Assembly: GCA_944321335.1 (NCBI GenBank)
Contig: CALUKX010000005.1
Span: 1-64,000, forward strand
Source: an uncultured Phocaeicola sp.
GTDB lineage: Bacteria; Bacteroidota; Bacteroidia; Bacteroidales; Bacteroidaceae
Reading direction: 5' to 3'
DNA: 64,000 bases
In this document: piece by piece, positions 1 through 9,001 of the stretch
Position numbering within the stretch: position 1 is the first letter of the stretch
Layout of the letters: each line of letters starts with the position of its first letter
Notes under the pieces: generated by a model
What the model was told of the DNA's origin: nothing
The model's input: the letters and a program-made list of their open reading frames with translations, nothing else
The model's database searches: none
Position numbers and translations under genes: made by a program

Positions 1-230
1 AATATAATTTTGAACCGGATTATGCCGATTCTATGTTTAATTTTAATTTATCGGTAAAAATTTACCGAAGTATTGAATCCAAAAATCCACCCTTATATAC
101 TCCATCGGAAATATAAGTTTCTGCAATGAGTCCAAAGCTTCTACATACGAATCAATTTATACATTTGTTACATGTTCATCACCCAACCACCCGATCCTTT
201 CCGGCCGAAAACATCAGAAAGCATACAAAT

Positions 231-314
231 AAAGCTGACTGGCTGTGGAGGTTTTACTGTCTACGGCGACAAGAACGAGTCGCCCGGCGCATAAACCTCC
301 ATCCGGTCAGCTTT
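231..314. other. large multi-stem hairpin (possible structured RNA or terminator)
   Basis: Three nested stems are visible: 231-239 pairs with 306-314, 246-254 pairs with 293-301 (9 bp each, perfect), and an inner GGCGAC at 265-270 pairs with GTCGCC at 279-284. The outer stem is followed by only four T residues, so it is a weak terminator at best. It could end a transcript entering from the left of the window, or be a small structured RNA. Confidence 0.4.
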
Positions 315-828
315 TCAGCATAATACACGATGTGATTCTTTTCACCGTCAATACAGGTACAAGGCGGTTGGTTTATTTTACGAAGCAAAATAATACAACA
401 GCAGTGTTAAACAATCATACTATTATATCATTTTGCACATCAAATCAAACAATTTCAAGGTTCATAAAAGTTCAAAACAGGATTCCGTCATTTCTTTCGA
501 CAGCAAAATTATACAACAATAAAATATTATAATAATACTATTTTATCTTTTTCATTTCAATTACATCCATAGGTATATTACAAAAGCATTACATCGGAAC
601 ATTCACTTATCGTATTCCTTACCATTTCGGTAAACTTCCTTACTTCTTGCAGGTTATATTGGTTTCAGCATAATGTAAAGGCTATTCGGCATCGCCCGTC
701 ATCGATGACCGAACGGACGAAAAAGAAGAATGTCTGCGAGCGGCAAAAAAAACGGACAGTCAAAACAATACGTCAAAAATATACTACAATCGGATAGAAT
801 CATACTATATTATTCCCCAAATTCGATA

Positions 829-836
829 TATTTTTG
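829..836 (+). promoter_or_regulatory. Bacteroidetes -7 element TATTTTTG
   Basis: This matches the TAnnTTTG consensus of the Bacteroidetes primary sigma factor. It lies about 77 bases ahead of the LruC lipoprotein start. No clear -33 TTTG is seen at the expected distance. Confidence 0.4.
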
Positions 837-912
837 TGAATGAGAAAAACACGCACCCGATTCAGGGGAGGGGAATGAAATCACACCTTGATAATTAAAG
901 AAAACAAAATAT

Positions 913-2390
913 ATGAAATTAATCAGACTAATTTGGGGAGGGGTAATATTTACTACCGCATTGGCGGGGTGTCAGAACGAAGACATCTATCTGGCCGAAG
1001 ACATCAACACCGTAAAGTACAACCAGGCGTTCAGAGACATGTTCGGGGAGATTGACCCGAATCAGGATTTTAATATGGCGACCTTGCTGAAAGCGAACAT
1101 TCAGGTGAATTTCGGCACGGGCAAGGAGTATACCGTGAAGTTCTACACCGACAATCCGCGTGTAAACAAGGATGATACGTACCTGTTGGGCAAGTTTACC
1201 GTGAAGGACGGGGTGGCTCAGGAGGTGCAGCTGGACGTGCCGGAGTATATGCAGAAGAAGGTGACGGATATTCCCGAAGAAGCCGTTATGAGAACTCGGG
1301 CGACTATCAGTACGACTATGAAACATCCAAACTGGGTGACGGATACAAACGGCATTACTCCAACATTTCGCTGAATGATGAAACGACAGATTCGCAAGGA
1401 GCAAAGTCAAGACACTCGTATATAGCCGTATTGAATCAGACATTGGAGTATAATGGCAAACAATACTACATTGTGGGAATGGAGGACCATACAATAGGGC
1501 AAAGCTATACATCGACCTATGGAGGTAATCCGCAGACTTGCGATGACGACTGTAACGATATCGTACTTGCCATTGAAGCTACAGACGTGTATCCGGTAGA
1601 CGTAGACAGTGATGAAAAAGGTATGACCTGGACACTGGCCTACGAAGACTTGGGCGGTATCGGCGACTTCGACTTCAACGATGTGGTAATCCAGCTTTCG
1701 CATGCTGCCGGAGAAACGACAGCAACCCTGCACCTGATGGCTACCGGCGGTACATTGCCCGTATGGTTAGGCTACATCAATGAAACAGCGGCAGAATCCG
1801 AAAAATATGTATTGATCGGTACAGGTGATAATAAAGACATACGTTATTCTTCCAAAGAAGCTCTGATAGCCGATGTAACCAATAATCCGGCTTATGAGCT
1901 GCACAGCATGTTGGCAAACGACCAATATAAAGGACAGCTTCTGACAACCTATCCGATGTACAATACCACCAAACAGCATTTCAACCCGAGACAGTTGAAC
2001 TCGCCTACAGTACCCGGCAACTTCACGGCCTCCCTGGAAGTCAAGCAGTTCTTCATCATCGTGAAAAAGTCGGACGGGACCTTTGCCGAAATCCAGCTGC
2101 CGAGAAGCAAAGGTGAAAACACAAGCATGGATGAAGGCGATACACGTCTGAAAGCACCGCAAGGCTTCTGTGTAGCGACCAAATGGGACTGGCCTACCGA
2201 AACCACCAACATTCTGGAAGTATATCCGAAGTTCCGTCGCTGGGTAAACGGTGGAAACGGTACAGAGGGCGATATCTCAGCTTCTTCCGCCATCGGATGG
2301 TATTCCGAGATTACAGACAAGAGCAAGACCGTCCACATCGACCCGCCCACACAACAAACCGCAACAGCTTCGGACAACGGAAACTCATAA
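913..2390 (+). pseudogene. LruC-domain lipoprotein, broken by a frameshift and internal loss
   Basis: The gene starts as a lipoprotein: a hydrophobic signal ends in LAGC, followed by QNEDIYL, the same seven residues that follow the lipid Cys of the intact paralogue at 4647-6725. The N-terminal part (about 115 residues) stays in the first frame and reaches a stop at 1374. From about 1290 the protein-like frame is the neighbouring one, running to 2390 with no in-frame start. That second part carries the LruC/DUF4842-type C-terminus: a WTLAYEDLG segment followed by DFDFNDVV, an acidic motif likely to bind calcium. Compared with the 692-residue paralogue, roughly 250-280 central residues are missing around the frame change. 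An out-of-frame deletion is the simplest reading. A sequencing error alone would not explain the missing middle. If made, the first frame gives only a short surface lipoprotein. Confidence 0.75.
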
Positions 2391-2460
2391 GGCCTGTCGA
2401 AGTTTACATCACAAAGCCATTAAAAAAAGTTTTATAAAAAATACCTTTCACCCTTTCATC

Positions 2461-2513
2461 GCACTGAAGCTCAGTGCATTAAGGGTGAAAGCAAGGTTTT
2501 TTGCTTTCACCCT
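2461..2513. repeat. two small hairpins, the second with GTGAAAG/CTTTCAC arms
   Basis: A 7-bp stem (2461-2467 with 2471-2477) is followed by a perfect 13-bp stem (2482-2494 with 2501-2513). The second stem has the GGGTGAAAGC arm also found in the dispersed element at 2741 and 31037. Together they probably end the LruC transcript. Confidence 0.55.
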
Positions 2514-2647
2514 AAGAGGGGCAGCTTTCACCGTTCCACCGATGGGGGGAACAGGCGGAAACCGGGAAGCGTATCCGGCAGACGGGCGATGTGCCGAGGG
2601 GGAAGGCCAAACACCCTTACAGATTCTACAGAACGTCCTTGCGTTTC

Positions 2648-2702
2648 AGGTTCATCACTGCAATGATAGACATCCATCCTTGCAGTGATGAACCTCTTTT
2701 TT
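2648..2702 (+). terminator. strong intrinsic terminator-like hairpin
   Basis: A perfect 16-bp stem with a 16-base loop is followed on the plus strand by CTTTTTT. It forms the left end of the dispersed element and could stop transcription coming from the LruC gene. Confidence 0.6.
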
Positions 2703-2831
2703 CACGACTACCCTCCGACGGTGGAAGGGCATGAAAGAAAAGGTGAAAGCGTAACAGGTTGCTTTCACCTCTATCACGCTATAAATCAACGAGTTGAAAG
2801 GATGAAAGAGAAAAAACATAAAACTTTTTTC
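2648..2831. repeat. dispersed element of about 184 bp, copy 1
   Basis: The element opens with a perfect 16-bp inverted repeat (2648-2663 with 2680-2695) followed by six T, then a second perfect 10-bp stem (2741-2750 with 2761-2770), an A/T-rich tail with GTTGAAAGG and ATGAAAGAG, and ends in ACTTTTTTC. The sequence at 30947-31129 has the same start (20 of 24 bases identical), the same GTGAAAG/CTTTCAC stem, the same tail and almost the same length. It is non-coding. Here it lies between the broken LruC gene and the AAA-ATPase gene. Confidence 0.7.
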
Positions 2832-2965
2832 GGTGCGTGGTAGAGTGTTCTTTCACAGCTATTTACCCCACTCCACCCCACCACAAAAAGCGGAAAAAGG
2901 ATTTGTCCGTTTCGGTAGAATTTCGTTTCTTTGTAATAACCTATCATCCAGAAAATGCAGCGATT

Positions 2966-4558
2966 ATGAAATATCCTATCGGTATCCAGAGTTTCGACCA
3001 GCTGATAACAGACGGTTATGTGTATGTCGACAAGACAGATCTGGTTTATGATTTAGTCAAAAGTGGTAAAATCTATTTCCTGAGCCGTCCCCGCCGCTTC
3101 GGAAAGAGTTTGCTGGTCTCTACCTTGAAATGCTATTTCGAGGGCAGAAAGGAACTGTTCAAAGGGCTTGCCATCGAGAAATTGGAAACCGAGTGGGCGG
3201 AATATCCTGTTTTCCATATCGATTTCAACGGAGATAACTTTACGCAGTCCGGTATTTTGGAACAGAAGATAGAAGGACATATTGCACAGTGGGAAAAGAT
3301 ATATGGGAAAAGCCAGGAGTTGACCACTGTCGGCGACCGTTTCGCCTACGTGCTGAAACAGGCGCACAAGAAATACGGCCACCGCTGTGCGGTATTGATC
3401 GACGAATACGACAAGCCGATACTGGATGTGCTGGATACAGGATACAAGGCTAGGATGAGCGGTGAAGAGGAACGTTTGCTCGAAGACCATCACCGTGAGA
3501 TACTGAAAGGATTCTATTCGGTCTTCAAGGCTGCCGATCAGGATTTGCAGTTCGTCCTTCTGACAGGAGTAACCAAGTTCTCGCAAGTGAGTGTGTTCAG
3601 CGGATTCAACCAGCCGAAGGATATCAGCATGGACAAGAGATACGAGGCGTTGTGCGGCATCACACAGAAAGAAATGGAACATTATTTCGCCGAGCCGATT
3701 CTGGCATTGGCAGAAGAGCTCAACCAGACCAGGGAGGGGATGTTACGCCAACTGAAAGCCCAATACGACGGTTATCATTTCAGCGATAAAATGACGGATA
3801 TCTATAATCCGTTCAGTCTGTTGAATGCATTCGACCAGGAGAGGTTACGCGACTACTGGTTCGCTTCCGGTACACCTACCTACCTGATACGCCTCCTGAA
3901 CCATTCACATGAGAATCTGGATGAAATGACAGGGCGTTATTACCGCCCCGAAGAGTTTGTCGATTACAAGGCGGATGTGGAGAAACCTCTGCCGATGATT
4001 TATCAGAGCGGCTATCTCACCATCAAGGATTACGATCCGGAGTTCGGACGTTTCCTTCTTGATTTCCCGAACAACGAGGTGAAGAACGGATTCGTCATCC
4101 TCATTGCCGCCAGTTACCTGCAAACGAAAGATTCTGTGAGCAATTGGATTATCGAAATGGTTTCTTCCCTGAGGAGAGGGAATCCGGAAATTTTCCGCAA
4201 GCTGCTTACTTCTTTCCTTGCCGATATCCCCTATTCCATGCGCCGCAAGGAGAACGAGCGCGAGAAGGAGCGATACTTCCACTATACGTTCTACCTGATT
4301 CTGAGATTGATAAGTGTCTACACGGTGTATACCGAGAAACAGCAGAGCGAAGGACGGGTGGACTGCATTATCGAGACACCCGATTACATCTATATTTTCG
4401 AGTTCAAGCTGGATGGCACAGCGGAAGAGGCCCTGCAACAGATTGAGGAGAAAGGTTATGCCCGACCGTATGAGGCCGACAAGCGCAAGCTTTACCGCAT
4501 TGGGGTAAGCTTCTCGTCCGAAACGGGAACGGTGGATGATTGGAAGTGCATTCCCTAG
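2966..4558 (+). CDS. AAA-ATPase-like / PD-(D/E)XK nuclease domain protein
   Basis: This 530-residue protein belongs to the AAA-ATPase_like plus PDDEXK_9 (DUF1703) family, which is abundant in Bacteroidales. The start at 2966 gives MKYPIGIQSF, the usual beginning of the family; the frame is open further upstream (to 2837) but that part is not family-like. A Walker A-type loop, RPRRFGKSLL, spans residues 41-50. An acidic LIDEYDKPI segment follows in the ATPase domain. The C-terminus has the nuclease-like core, with an Asp in RVDCIIE and then FEFKLDG, and a trailing QIEEKGY helix. The substrate is unknown for the family. Such genes occur in many paralogous copies and behave like accessory genes. 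It is transcribed alone, between a dispersed repeat and a long two-way terminator. Confidence 0.9.
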   Translation: MKYPIGIQSFDQLITDGYVYVDKTDLVYDLVKSGKIYFLSRPRRFGKSLLVSTLKCYFEGRKELFKGLAIEKLETEWAEYPVFHIDFNGDNFTQSGILEQKIEGHIAQWEKIYGKSQELTTVGDRFAYVLKQAHKKYGHRCAVLIDEYDKPILDVLDTGYKARMSGEEERLLEDHHREILKGFYSVFKAADQDLQFVLLTGVTKFSQVSVFSGFNQPKDISMDKRYEALCGITQKEMEHYFAEPILALAEELNQTREGMLRQLKAQYDGYHFSDKMTDIYNPFSLLNAFDQERLRDYWFASGTPTYLIRLLNHSHENLDEMTGRYYRPEEFVDYKADVEKPLPMIYQSGYLTIKDYDPEFGRFLLDFPNNEVKNGFVILIAASYLQTKDSVSNWIIEMVSSLRRGNPEIFRKLLTSFLADIPYSMRRKENEREKERYFHYTFYLILRLISVYTVYTEKQQSEGRVDCIIETPDYIYIFEFKLDGTAEEALQQIEEKGYARPYEADKRKLYRIGVSFSSETGTVDDWKCIP

Positions 4559-4573
4559 AAGAAGGCTCTGATT

Positions 4574-4628
4574 ATACTAAATGAAGGCAACCTTGGTTAC
4601 AGTAACCGAGATTGCCTTCATTTAGTAT
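4574..4628. terminator. long two-way terminator between convergent genes
   Basis: A 17-bp perfect outer stem (4574-4590 with 4612-4628) encloses a further stem (4595-4600 with 4602-4607), so nearly all 55 bases pair. It lies between the ends of the AAA-ATPase gene and the oppositely directed LruC gene and can serve both. Confidence 0.8.
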
Positions 4629-4646
4629 GGGTATTATTATATTCTG

Positions 4647-6725
4647 TTACGGTTGAGTAGTTCCGGTACCAGTCCAGATCAAACTTTCACCCGTTGCCGG
4701 ATCTGTTTCATTCATATCCTCCTGCCAAGGAAGAATTGTCGAACTAGGATTGTAAAATCCTTCTCCCCAAGTTCCGAAATTTTCATAAACTCGGTCTATA
4801 CGAATCTGTTCTGCAGGCCACTTCCACTCACCGGGAATCGCAATCCCCTGAGGTATGGAAGAATTGTTGGCAGAGCCATTGATAGTACCATTGGGCAAGC
4901 GGGAATCATTACCGCCGTCAGTTTCGCTCTTATACACCTTAATGGAAATTCCTGTATTACGAAATCCATTCCCCTCAGCAATTGAGAAGTCTGTTTTTAC
5001 AGGAATATCTATGCTGTCATTATAGGTATAATCGTAAAAAGGATATTCTATTCCATTATATGTATTGATCATTTCCTTGTGTGAAGAAGTTCCAAACGAT
5101 TCATGTACGTCCTTCGATGACAAATCGGTTTTCCCTTTTGTTCCTTCATAGTAGAACGGGAACTTAAAAATAGTTTTATACATCGTTCCACCCGCTGCAC
5201 AAAGTTTGACTCTGGCAGTACCTTGACCGCTTACATATTCTACCCGAACCACTACATCATTGAAATCATAGTCGCCCACTGTTCCCATATCTTCAAAAGC
5301 CAATGTCCAGGTCATCGGGATAGCCATTGATTCATCCACAGTAGGTAAGTTCGAACTGATACTGCCATGCAGAACAAACAAATCATCATTGAAGTCTCCT
5401 TCCTTTACGGGCTGATTTACAAAATCCTCAAATCCCATTAAAGTATAAGTAGCACCGGCTGCCTCGGAAGTACCGGCAACCGTATAATTCAAGCTCACAA
5501 AACGTTCTACGCCTTTCTTCCCGACTATTTTACCTTCATTAAATCCGGATTTTGAGGCGATGGTTATGTCTCTCAAAGTTTCATAACTGACATTATCCTG
5601 ACTGATTCCCACATCTGTATAATTCCCGGGATTCTGTGTATCCGGAATAAGCTGTCCGCCATACACTAGATTTCCTTCATAATCAAACTCGGTGTGACAC
5701 AGATGTATGAACATAATCTTTTTCCCTTTCGGGAATGTATAACTGGCAGTCTGGCTTGCTTCATCAAAATAGACAAGTTTAAACCGGGTGCCTTTGAGGA
5801 CATCCGTCCCTGCCCAACTATTATTTGTAAAATTTCCCTGTTTCTCAGAACCACTACACCATGCATTCCATTCACTCTGACTTCCTGTCTGGTAGTTAGA
5901 TGTATAAGGAATCAGAATGTAACGATTCAGCTTGGTCGCATCCTTCAAGTCATCTTCACTATCGTAAACGATGTAGCCTAATGCAGCCCTTTGACTGGAA
6001 ACCCGATAGATATAATCCAAGGAAACTTCAGTATCTTCTGATATTGTATAGACAATATCTTTAATAGCGCCCATACTATTCAATACTGTAAAATTCTCCC
6101 CACCTTCATACAAACAGGAACCTGCGGTATTCAACAATGATGTACGGATTTCCGACGCATAATCCGCACATTGGGTCGGATTTGAAGCTGTTCTGGAAAC
6201 CAAATAAAGATTACCTTTACAACCATCTATCTCCTTACCTTTCTTAGTACCCTCTGAATATTTCACAGGAAGAAGTGAGCTCGTATAATCAAGAGTAGTA
6301 GTGGTACTCTCAGCTCTGGACAGTTGTTCTCCATCAAAACTAGCTTTAACGCCATTCTTCAACTGGATAATACGTGTTTCCGGTAGAATGTTTTCACCTG
6401 AACGGACAGCTACCACCTTTTCTGTTCCTCTCGGTACATCAAAAGTAATGGTATGAGTGCCTTTCTCCAAAGTATAATCAGCCACCTGATAGTGTTTTCC
6501 ACCATAATTAATGAAAACCTTAACATTTTCATTTTTCCCTGTAGTGACTTCAAGTTCGCGTTTATCCGCCAGATTCCAAGAATCACCGTCCTTGACCGGT
6601 CCGAAAGTTTCCACCCAATTCTGGGCATACTTTGCTTCCAAAGCATCTCCTAAATAAATGTCTTCATTCTGACAGCTTGCTAACCCCAGTAGAATCAAAC
6701 TACCTAGACCCCAAATTTTTCTCAT
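4647..6725 (-). CDS. LruC domain-containing surface lipoprotein
   Basis: A 692-residue intact member of the LruC (DUF4842-type) family. The signal peptide ends in a lipobox, GLASC at residues 14-18, followed by QNEDIYLGD. The second residue group after Cys is acidic (N-E-D), which in Bacteroidetes favours export to the outer surface. The middle has a FEDF...GDFNDDLFVL segment and the C-terminal third has WTLAFEDMG followed by DYDFNDVVV; both acidic loops look like calcium-binding motifs of this family. The function of the family in Bacteroidales is not established; a role in adhesion or surface binding is a guess. It is monocistronic, with its own promoter, and is the complete counterpart of the broken gene at 913-2390. 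Confidence 0.88.
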   Translation of the reverse strand: MRKIWGLGSLILLGLASCQNEDIYLGDALEAKYAQNWVETFGPVKDGDSWNLADKRELEVTTGKNENVKVFINYGGKHYQVADYTLEKGTHTITFDVPRGTEKVVAVRSGENILPETRIIQLKNGVKASFDGEQLSRAESTTTTLDYTSSLLPVKYSEGTKKGKEIDGCKGNLYLVSRTASNPTQCADYASEIRTSLLNTAGSCLYEGGENFTVLNSMGAIKDIVYTISEDTEVSLDYIYRVSSQRAALGYIVYDSEDDLKDATKLNRYILIPYTSNYQTGSQSEWNAWCSGSEKQGNFTNNSWAGTDVLKGTRFKLVYFDEASQTASYTFPKGKKIMFIHLCHTEFDYEGNLVYGGQLIPDTQNPGNYTDVGISQDNVSYETLRDITIASKSGFNEGKIVGKKGVERFVSLNYTVAGTSEAAGATYTLMGFEDFVNQPVKEGDFNDDLFVLHGSISSNLPTVDESMAIPMTWTLAFEDMGTVGDYDFNDVVVRVEYVSGQGTARVKLCAAGGTMYKTIFKFPFYYEGTKGKTDLSSKDVHESFGTSSHKEMINTYNGIEYPFYDYTYNDSIDIPVKTDFSIAEGNGFRNTGISIKVYKSETDGGNDSRLPNGTINGSANNSSIPQGIAIPGEWKWPAEQIRIDRVYENFGTWGEGFYNPSSTILPWQEDMNETDPATGESLIWTGTGTTQP

Positions 6726-6819
6726 ATATTAAATCTAAAACTATATTTCTCATAGCACAAAAGACTAACCCCGCATATCCTCTAACCCATAAAATCAATA
6801 TGCCTTTTGTTTGCGCGCA

Positions 6820-6849
6820 CAAATTTATAAAATATTCCAACAAAACAAA
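6820..6849 (-). promoter_or_regulatory. promoter of the intact LruC gene
   Basis: On the minus strand TAAATTTG (6820-6827) fits the TAnnTTTG -7 element. A TTTG lies 18 bases upstream (6846-6849) as a candidate -33 element. The transcript would carry a leader of roughly 90 bases. Confidence 0.5.
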
Positions 6850-6878
6850 CTTATTAGTACTTGATTTTTAGAGTTTTC

Positions 6879-7826
6879 TTAAAATGTTCCGATTTTTTCT
6901 TTTACTTCTTCGAACGAGGCATCCTTGAACAGCACACGCTTGACGCTGTCGAGCAAGTAGAGCGAGGGCATGGCTTTCAGGTCGTAGAGGGCACGCTCCT
7001 TTACCTGTTCCCTGTCGGTACAGATTATCCATGCACGGGGCATTTCGGGCACTGTCTGTTTCCACATTTCGAAATTTCCTTCGGTATAGACGGCAAGCAC
7101 GGTCAGACGGCCGTCGCTCACGGCTTCCGCCAGCTGTTTGTCGGCTATCATCTGCCGGAGGGTTTCGTGGCAGCTTTGGCATTCGGGGTCGTAGAAGACC
7201 ACAAGGAGATGCTTGCCTTTCATTGGAGTATGATAAAGGGTATTCCGGCTGCCGTCGGGAAGGTAATAGGTGAAATCTTCCGCTTTCGTTCCGCGACGGT
7301 TGCGCGAGATCAGGTCGAGACGGAACTGCAGCGAGGTGCGGTAGGCCTCATCGAGAACGGAGCTTGCGAGCATCCGGCGCAGATAGATGCCATAGAGGGT
7401 CTCGTTGTAGTAAGGCGAGTTGGGATTGTAAAGGTAATCGTCTACCATCTGCATGAAGACCTTCCGGGCATGACCGTGGACTTCGAAACCCGTACAGAGC
7501 TTTTCCAGACTTTCCTTTGCGGTATTTTCGGGAGCTTTTGCCAGGAGAGCCAGCTGGTCGGCAAAACCCTGTTCGCTGATATCGCGGTTGTTCACCAGGG
7601 CGGTATCGGCAAAATCGAACTTGTCCCAATAATGCACAAGAAGGAACTCGCCACGCTCTTGCGGATCGGTCATCATGGCGGGAACATCGGGAAGCGGAAA
7701 CACGACAGCGGCAGGCTCCGGCGATGAAGGCTTTTCATCGGCCGACACTTTCTTTCCGCCCGAAGTGCAGGCGGCAAACGAGAGGCACCCCATGAGGAGG
7801 ATTATGTAAAGGCAGGTACGACGCAT
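6879..7826 (-). CDS. thioredoxin-fold lipoprotein (DUF5106-like)
   Basis: This 315-residue protein has a lipoprotein signal with lipobox FAAC (Cys20). An alpha-helical region (about 55-175) resembles DUF5106, which in Bacteroidetes precedes a TlpA-like domain. The C-terminal thioredoxin-like domain holds the redox motif CQSC (216-219) in FYDPECQSCHETL and the cis-Pro segment KAMPSLYLLD. It probably acts as a periplasmic or membrane-anchored thiol-disulfide protein; its partner is not evident. It stands alone, with a promoter 27 bases ahead of its start and a terminator upstream that separates it from the fragments at 7944-8955. Confidence 0.85.
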   Translation of the reverse strand: MRRTCLYIILLMGCLSFAACTSGGKKVSADEKPSSPEPAAVVFPLPDVPAMMTDPQERGEFLLVHYWDKFDFADTALVNNRDISEQGFADQLALLAKAPENTAKESLEKLCTGFEVHGHARKVFMQMVDDYLYNPNSPYYNETLYGIYLRRMLASSVLDEAYRTSLQFRLDLISRNRRGTKAEDFTYYLPDGSRNTLYHTPMKGKHLLVVFYDPECQSCHETLRQMIADKQLAEAVSDGRLTVLAVYTEGNFEMWKQTVPEMPRAWIICTDREQVKERALYDLKAMPSLYLLDSVKRVLFKDASFEEVKEKIGTF

Positions 7827-7852
7827 GGCAGAATAGATTCTTCTGTTTATTG

Positions 7853-7860
7853 CAAAGATA
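7853..7860 (-). promoter_or_regulatory. -7 element TATCTTTG for the thioredoxin-fold lipoprotein
   Basis: A perfect TAnnTTTG match on the minus strand, 26 bases ahead of the start at 7826. Confidence 0.5.
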
Positions 7861-7880
7861 AGGAATTTGGATAGAAGTAA

Positions 7881-7916
7881 AAAGCCCCTGCAAGGCCGAA
7901 ACCAAGCAGAGGCTTT
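7881..7916 (-). terminator. intrinsic terminator
   Basis: An 11-bp stem (7881-7891 with 7906-7916, one mismatch) is followed on the minus strand by TTTTTA. It stops transcription from the gene remnants at 7944-8955 before the next promoter. Confidence 0.65.
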
Positions 7917-7943
7917 ACAATATTAAGATGAATGATGAGGTTT

Positions 7944-8342
7944 TCAATCTTCCTTTTTGCTGAGTTCAATCCGGTTGTGGTTCCTTAGCAAATCGCCCAA
8001 GGTAGTGCTGTAGATATACTTGTACGATTCGTTGATAGGCGAAGCGACAACCGTCACCTTATCGGTCGAACTCAAGTTGTACTCGCCACGCAGCGACAAG
8101 GTATAATCAACTTCATTCGTCTGGTTCGAAACAATTGTCCCCAAGGTGAAGACACCGATACGGGCACCGTCGCGCACTCGTTCGAGGATGACCAGCGGGT
8201 TCTCGATACGGAATGCCTCGGGAGCGATCAATTTACCTGAGAGCGAATTGTTGGTGATGCTCACCGTGGTAGGCTCAAAACCGATGTTCGTACCCGAGCG
8301 CACGGTGATATCTTCGGCATTCGTCATACGGGCGGTCTTGAA
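7944..8342 (-). pseudogene. C-terminal remnant of an unrecognised, probably exported protein
   Basis: From 8342 the frame is open to 7944 and reads about 130 residues of beta-rich, protein-like sequence (for example IGVFTLGTIVSNQT and DYTLSLRGEYNL), ending in ELSKKED. There is a possible ATG at 8327, but no signal peptide, and the frame is closed by TGA at 8343-8345. The sequence looks like the end of a larger secreted protein whose front has been lost. It is joined out of frame to the helical gene at 8275-8955. I do not recognise the family. Confidence 0.55.
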
Positions 8343-8955
8343 TCAGCCGGTCGTAGCAATAATATCGTAGCAGATACTCACGATTATTCTTCGGCGATTT
8401 CAACAGATCGATTGCATAAAGCATGCTGTTGATTCCCTCCGAATGGCGGCGGGTATTGAAAAGTATATCTCCCGTAACGTAGGCATGGATGGCCTGATAG
8501 AAATTGTCGTTCCTGTTACCTATAATCCGTTTCATGGTATCCAGGTATCCGAGGGACTCATCGTAATAGTTGAGCGACTCGCTGATGACGGCGGCTTCTA
8601 TCACCGTGCGGAGCAGCGAAACGGTATCCTTGTAGATTTCCGGATCTTCCAATGCCTCCCTTGCCCATCGGTAAGCCATCGAACGCTGTCCGTCGATGCT
8701 ATAGACCTTCATACGAAGCATGGCATCCTTATAAGAAGGCGCCTCCCCCTTTCCGCATACAGAATCGATCTGGCGAAGCACATCATCCAACGAAGCCCGG
8801 TTCATCATACTGTCTACCCAGACCTCATACCTATCGAAAATACGGAACGAGTTTTCCATCGACTTCATGTCTGTACTGAAGCCGAAAGACAAATTGAGGA
8901 AAGCACATAGTAAGGCAACCACACACTTCACGCCACACATTTTACCCCTGATCAT
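8275..8955 (-). CDS. N-terminal TPR-like sensor or exported protein, 3'-truncated
   Basis: The product has a signal peptide (hydrophobic VALLCAFLNLSFGF) and helical repeats rich in Tyr, Leu and Arg (AYRWAREALEDPEIYKD, YYDESLGYLDTMKR, HAYVTGDILFNTRR). This resembles the periplasmic tetratricopeptide part of Bacteroidetes sensor kinases and TPR regulators. The last 20 or so residues, after about 8345, come from reading the neighbouring fragment in the wrong frame, so the real gene is cut after YYCYDRLI. The transmembrane and effector parts are missing. It is probably non-functional. Confidence 0.55.
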   Translation of the reverse strand: MIRGKMCGVKCVVALLCAFLNLSFGFSTDMKSMENSFRIFDRYEVWVDSMMNRASLDDVLRQIDSVCGKGEAPSYKDAMLRMKVYSIDGQRSMAYRWAREALEDPEIYKDTVSLLRTVIEAAVISESLNYYDESLGYLDTMKRIIGNRNDNFYQAIHAYVTGDILFNTRRHSEGINSMLYAIDLLKSPKNNREYLLRYYCYDRLIQDRPYDECRRYHRALGYEHRF

Positions 8956-9001
8956 TTCTCAGTTTAGTTTTTCAATTTGGATTGATTTAAGCAACAAACG
9001 A

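Larger units (their letters stand above)
1..912. other. gene-free leader region
   Basis: I see no convincing gene here. The two short open frames on the plus strand (126-323 and 245-532) overlap a strong inverted repeat and lack protein-like composition. The stretch holds a large hairpin at 231-314, a 12-base perfect palindrome at 698-709, and a promoter-like TATTTTTG at 829-836 ahead of the LruC gene. The region is AT-rich in its second half. Confidence 0.6.

Noticed and set aside
126..532. Two short plus-strand open frames near the left end
   Set aside because: They overlap each other and the large hairpin, and have no start context or protein-like composition.
913..1374. The short first LruC frame as a complete 153-residue gene
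   Set aside because: Its last 25 or so residues are out-of-frame reading; the downstream frame continues the LruC protein without a start.
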